DNA from: GCA-016699975 sp964515255
GTDB lineage: Bacteria > Patescibacteriota > Minisyncoccia > Moranbacterales > UBA1568
Direction of reading: 5' to 3'
Assembly: GCA_964515255.1 (NCBI GenBank)
Contig: CAZETL010000023.1
Location: 1 to 14,186, forward strand
Length of the DNA: 14,186 nucleotides
Of the stretch, positions 12,837 to 14,186 are shown one piece after another. The first letter of the stretch is position 1; the number at the start of each line of letters is the position of its first letter. The translations under genes and the position numbers were made by a program. The notes below the pieces were generated by a model, which saw nothing but the letters and a program-made list of their open reading frames with translations, was not told where the DNA came from and ran no database searches.

Positions 12837-13921
12837 AGCGTTGAAGATTCCCTTTCGAGCCGACGCCGGACGTCTTCTTCTTCGAGCCGCTCGAGAAGTT
12901 TCTGGATGTTTCCTCCAAGAACTCCCACGACATCGCTCCAGGATTCTTTTATGCGGTGATCCGTGACTCGATCCTGAGGAATATTGTAGGTGCGTATTTT
13001 TTCGCTTCGATCTCCCGTTCCGATTTGGCTGCGGCGCGTGTCTCCCTCTTCTTTTGAACGGCGTTCTTCCTCCGCCTCAAGGAGTCGTGAACGGAGAACC
13101 CGAAGCGCCTTGTCTTTGTTCTTATGCTGAGATTTCTCATCTTGGCAGGTGACGATTAGTCCGGTTGGGATATGTGTGATGCGCACGGCGCTTTTTGTAG
13201 TATTGACGGATTGTCCACCCGGTCCGGATGAACAGTATGTGTCGATTCGAATATCGTTCGGCTGGATGACAAGATCAGCTTCTTCCGCTTGCGGCAACAC
13301 GGCAACCGTTGCGGTCGAAGTGTGGATCCTTCCGGATTTTTCAGTTTCTGGTATGCGTTGCACACGGTGTACGCCCGACTCATATTTCATCAGGCGGAAT
13401 ACTTCCGGACCGGAATGCCGGTTTATTTCAAAAATAATTTCTTTGAATCCCCCGAGCCCGGTTTCATTGGAATGGAGGAGTGTTGACTGCCAGCCGAATC
13501 TTTCGGCGAGGCGAGCGTACATGCGAAAAAGATCGCCGGCGAAGAGAGCGGACTCTTCACCGCCGGCTCCCGCGCGCACCTCGACAATGACGTCTCGCAT
13601 ATCGCGCGGATCCTTCGGAAGAAGGGCGCGTTTGAGAGTGGTTTCTGCTTCGGAGAGATCTAAGGCGAGGCGGGAATTTTCCTCCATTGCAAGCGTTTGG
13701 AGTTCGGCGTCGGTTTCCGTATTCACGATAGCCGCATTTTCTTGCATTGAAAGACGTATCCGGTCGATCTTATCGGCGGAAGAAAGTATGGATTCGAGTT
13801 CGGCTCTTCGCTTTCCGAATTCCGCGAGTTTTCCATGATCCGAGGCGAAATTCGGATCGGACAGAGATCCTTCGATGGCATCGAATTCTTTGCGAAGCGA
13901 GAGGAGGAGATCTTGTATCAT
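12833..13921 (-). CDS. prfA: Peptide chain release factor 1 (RF1)
   Basis: Full-length RF1 of 362 residues, which recognises UAA and UAG and triggers peptide release on the ribosome. It has the N-terminal helical domain with coiled coil (about 1-100), then EVRAGAGGEESALFA. The stop-codon-reading PxT motif is PET in RIPETEKSGRIHTSTATVAV. The catalytic GGQ lies in SSGPGGQSVNTTKSAVRITH. The C-terminal Lys/Arg-rich helix includes RRSQIGTGDRSEKIRTYN and DHRI. All functional motifs are intact. The start at 13921 gives the standard N-terminus (MIQDLLLSLRKEFD); no Shine-Dalgarno site is visible. It overlaps prmC by four bases. Since UGA is used as a stop in this window, an RF2 gene should exist elsewhere. 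Confidence 0.97.
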   Translation of the reverse strand: MIQDLLLSLRKEFDAIEGSLSDPNFASDHGKLAEFGKRRAELESILSSADKIDRIRLSMQENAAIVNTETDAELQTLAMEENSRLALDLSEAETTLKRALLPKDPRDMRDVIVEVRAGAGGEESALFAGDLFRMYARLAERFGWQSTLLHSNETGLGGFKEIIFEINRHSGPEVFRLMKYESGVHRVQRIPETEKSGRIHTSTATVAVLPQAEEADLVIQPNDIRIDTYCSSGPGGQSVNTTKSAVRITHIPTGLIVTCQDEKSQHKNKDKALRVLRSRLLEAEEERRSKEEGDTRRSQIGTGDRSEKIRTYNIPQDRVTDHRIKESWSDVVGVLGGNIQKLLERLEEEDVRRRLERESSTL

Positions 13922-14186
13922 AGGGATGACTTCGAGACGAATCTGCTTTTTACACGAGGGCGTGAACCCATGGTTCTTTGGGAAAAGCTCTTAAGGGCGG
14001 TACTTTCCCACGTTGAATTGAGAATTTTCCGTGGTCTGAAACCCAAAGCATGGAATTCTAGACGGAAAACAAAGATCTTTTTTCGGACGGCTTCGCCCTT
14101 TGTAAGTATACTGCATGCGGGGCGTATTTCCATCGGGATCGGGGCAACAAAAAACGATGTCTCCAGATCGGATGCACCGTCTTTTG
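13922..14186. other. Region upstream of prfA, no firm gene
   Basis: Two - strand frames are open toward the edge. One, with ATG at 14133, ends at 13918 and overlaps prfA by ATGA. Its Arg/Ser-rich residues show no family I recognise and no ribosome site, so I leave it uncalled. TATACT on the - strand (14110-14105) is a possible -10 for prfA with a poor -35. Ribosomal protein L31, often next to prfA, is not seen. Confidence 0.4.

Noticed and set aside
13918..14133. 71-codon - strand frame overlapping prfA by ATGA
   Set aside because: The overlap is suggestive, but the protein is Arg/Ser-rich with no recognisable fold or ribosome site, and a competing - strand frame is also open there. It may be the tail of an unknown gene beyond the edge, but the evidence is too thin.
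1..14186. CRISPR arrays, rRNA or tRNA genes, transposases, integrases
   Set aside because: None was found on reading both strands: no regularly spaced direct repeats, no cloverleaf, no recombinase motifs.

Overview
The window looks like a metagenome- or single-cell-derived scaffold from a Candidate Phyla Radiation (Patescibacteria/Parcubacteria-like) bacterium. A type IV pilus ATPase and platform protein are linked to a soluble PAS histidine kinase and a lone receiver. There are small, poorly conserved membrane proteins, a DKNYY-repeat protein, a 21-residue lysine-rich peptide gene and a prfA-prmC pair. UGA is used as a stop (kinase, receiver, pilC), so this is not one of the CPR lineages that reassigned UGA. 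A run of 10 Ns at 12565-12574 shows that the sequence is a scaffold. The lineage is an inference from gene style, not from a marker gene.

Base composition is a mosaic. By hand count, 1381-1560 is 38% G+C, kinase segments (2401-2460 plus 2581-2700) are 55%, glycosyltransferase 9241-9360 is 39%, the DKNYY gene at 10381-10500 is 41%, and prfA at 13141-13260 is 51%. Two lower-GC blocks (1 to about 1950, and about 8670 to 11860) therefore flank or interrupt a higher-GC core (about 1950-8665 and 11861-14186).

Layout. (1) 1 to about 1950, + strand: a tight set of nucleotide-related genes. These are the C-terminal part of a Ham1/RdgB-type NTP pyrophosphatase, a putative HhH-GPD-like protein, a nucleoside 2-deoxyribosyltransferase-like protein, and a cytidine-deaminase-like protein. 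The last has a second domain that breaks off at the composition boundary. (2) 2054-6741, + strand: promoter, PAS histidine kinase, receiver, PilB/GspE, PilC/GspF and a strong bidirectional terminator, read as a signalling plus pilus-assembly unit. (3) 6819-7586, - strand: a single-pass membrane protein with a low-complexity linker, with a clear promoter and Shine-Dalgarno site. (4) 7874-8079, + strand: a lysine-rich micropeptide gene with its own promoter, perfect Shine-Dalgarno site and terminator. (5) 8203-8665: a small three-helix membrane protein. (6) 8997-11702, + strand: a lower-GC insert with a family 2 glycosyltransferase and a large membrane-anchored DKNYY-repeat protein. (7) 11861-13921, - strand: prmC and prfA overlapping by ATGA, with prmC interrupted by the scaffold gap.

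Main points for a second look are the nucleotide-related cluster, the abrupt break inside the deaminase fusion near 1950, the prmC gap whose two sides encode the same part of the protein, the lysine-rich peptide, and an HxxC replacement in the PilB zinc site.
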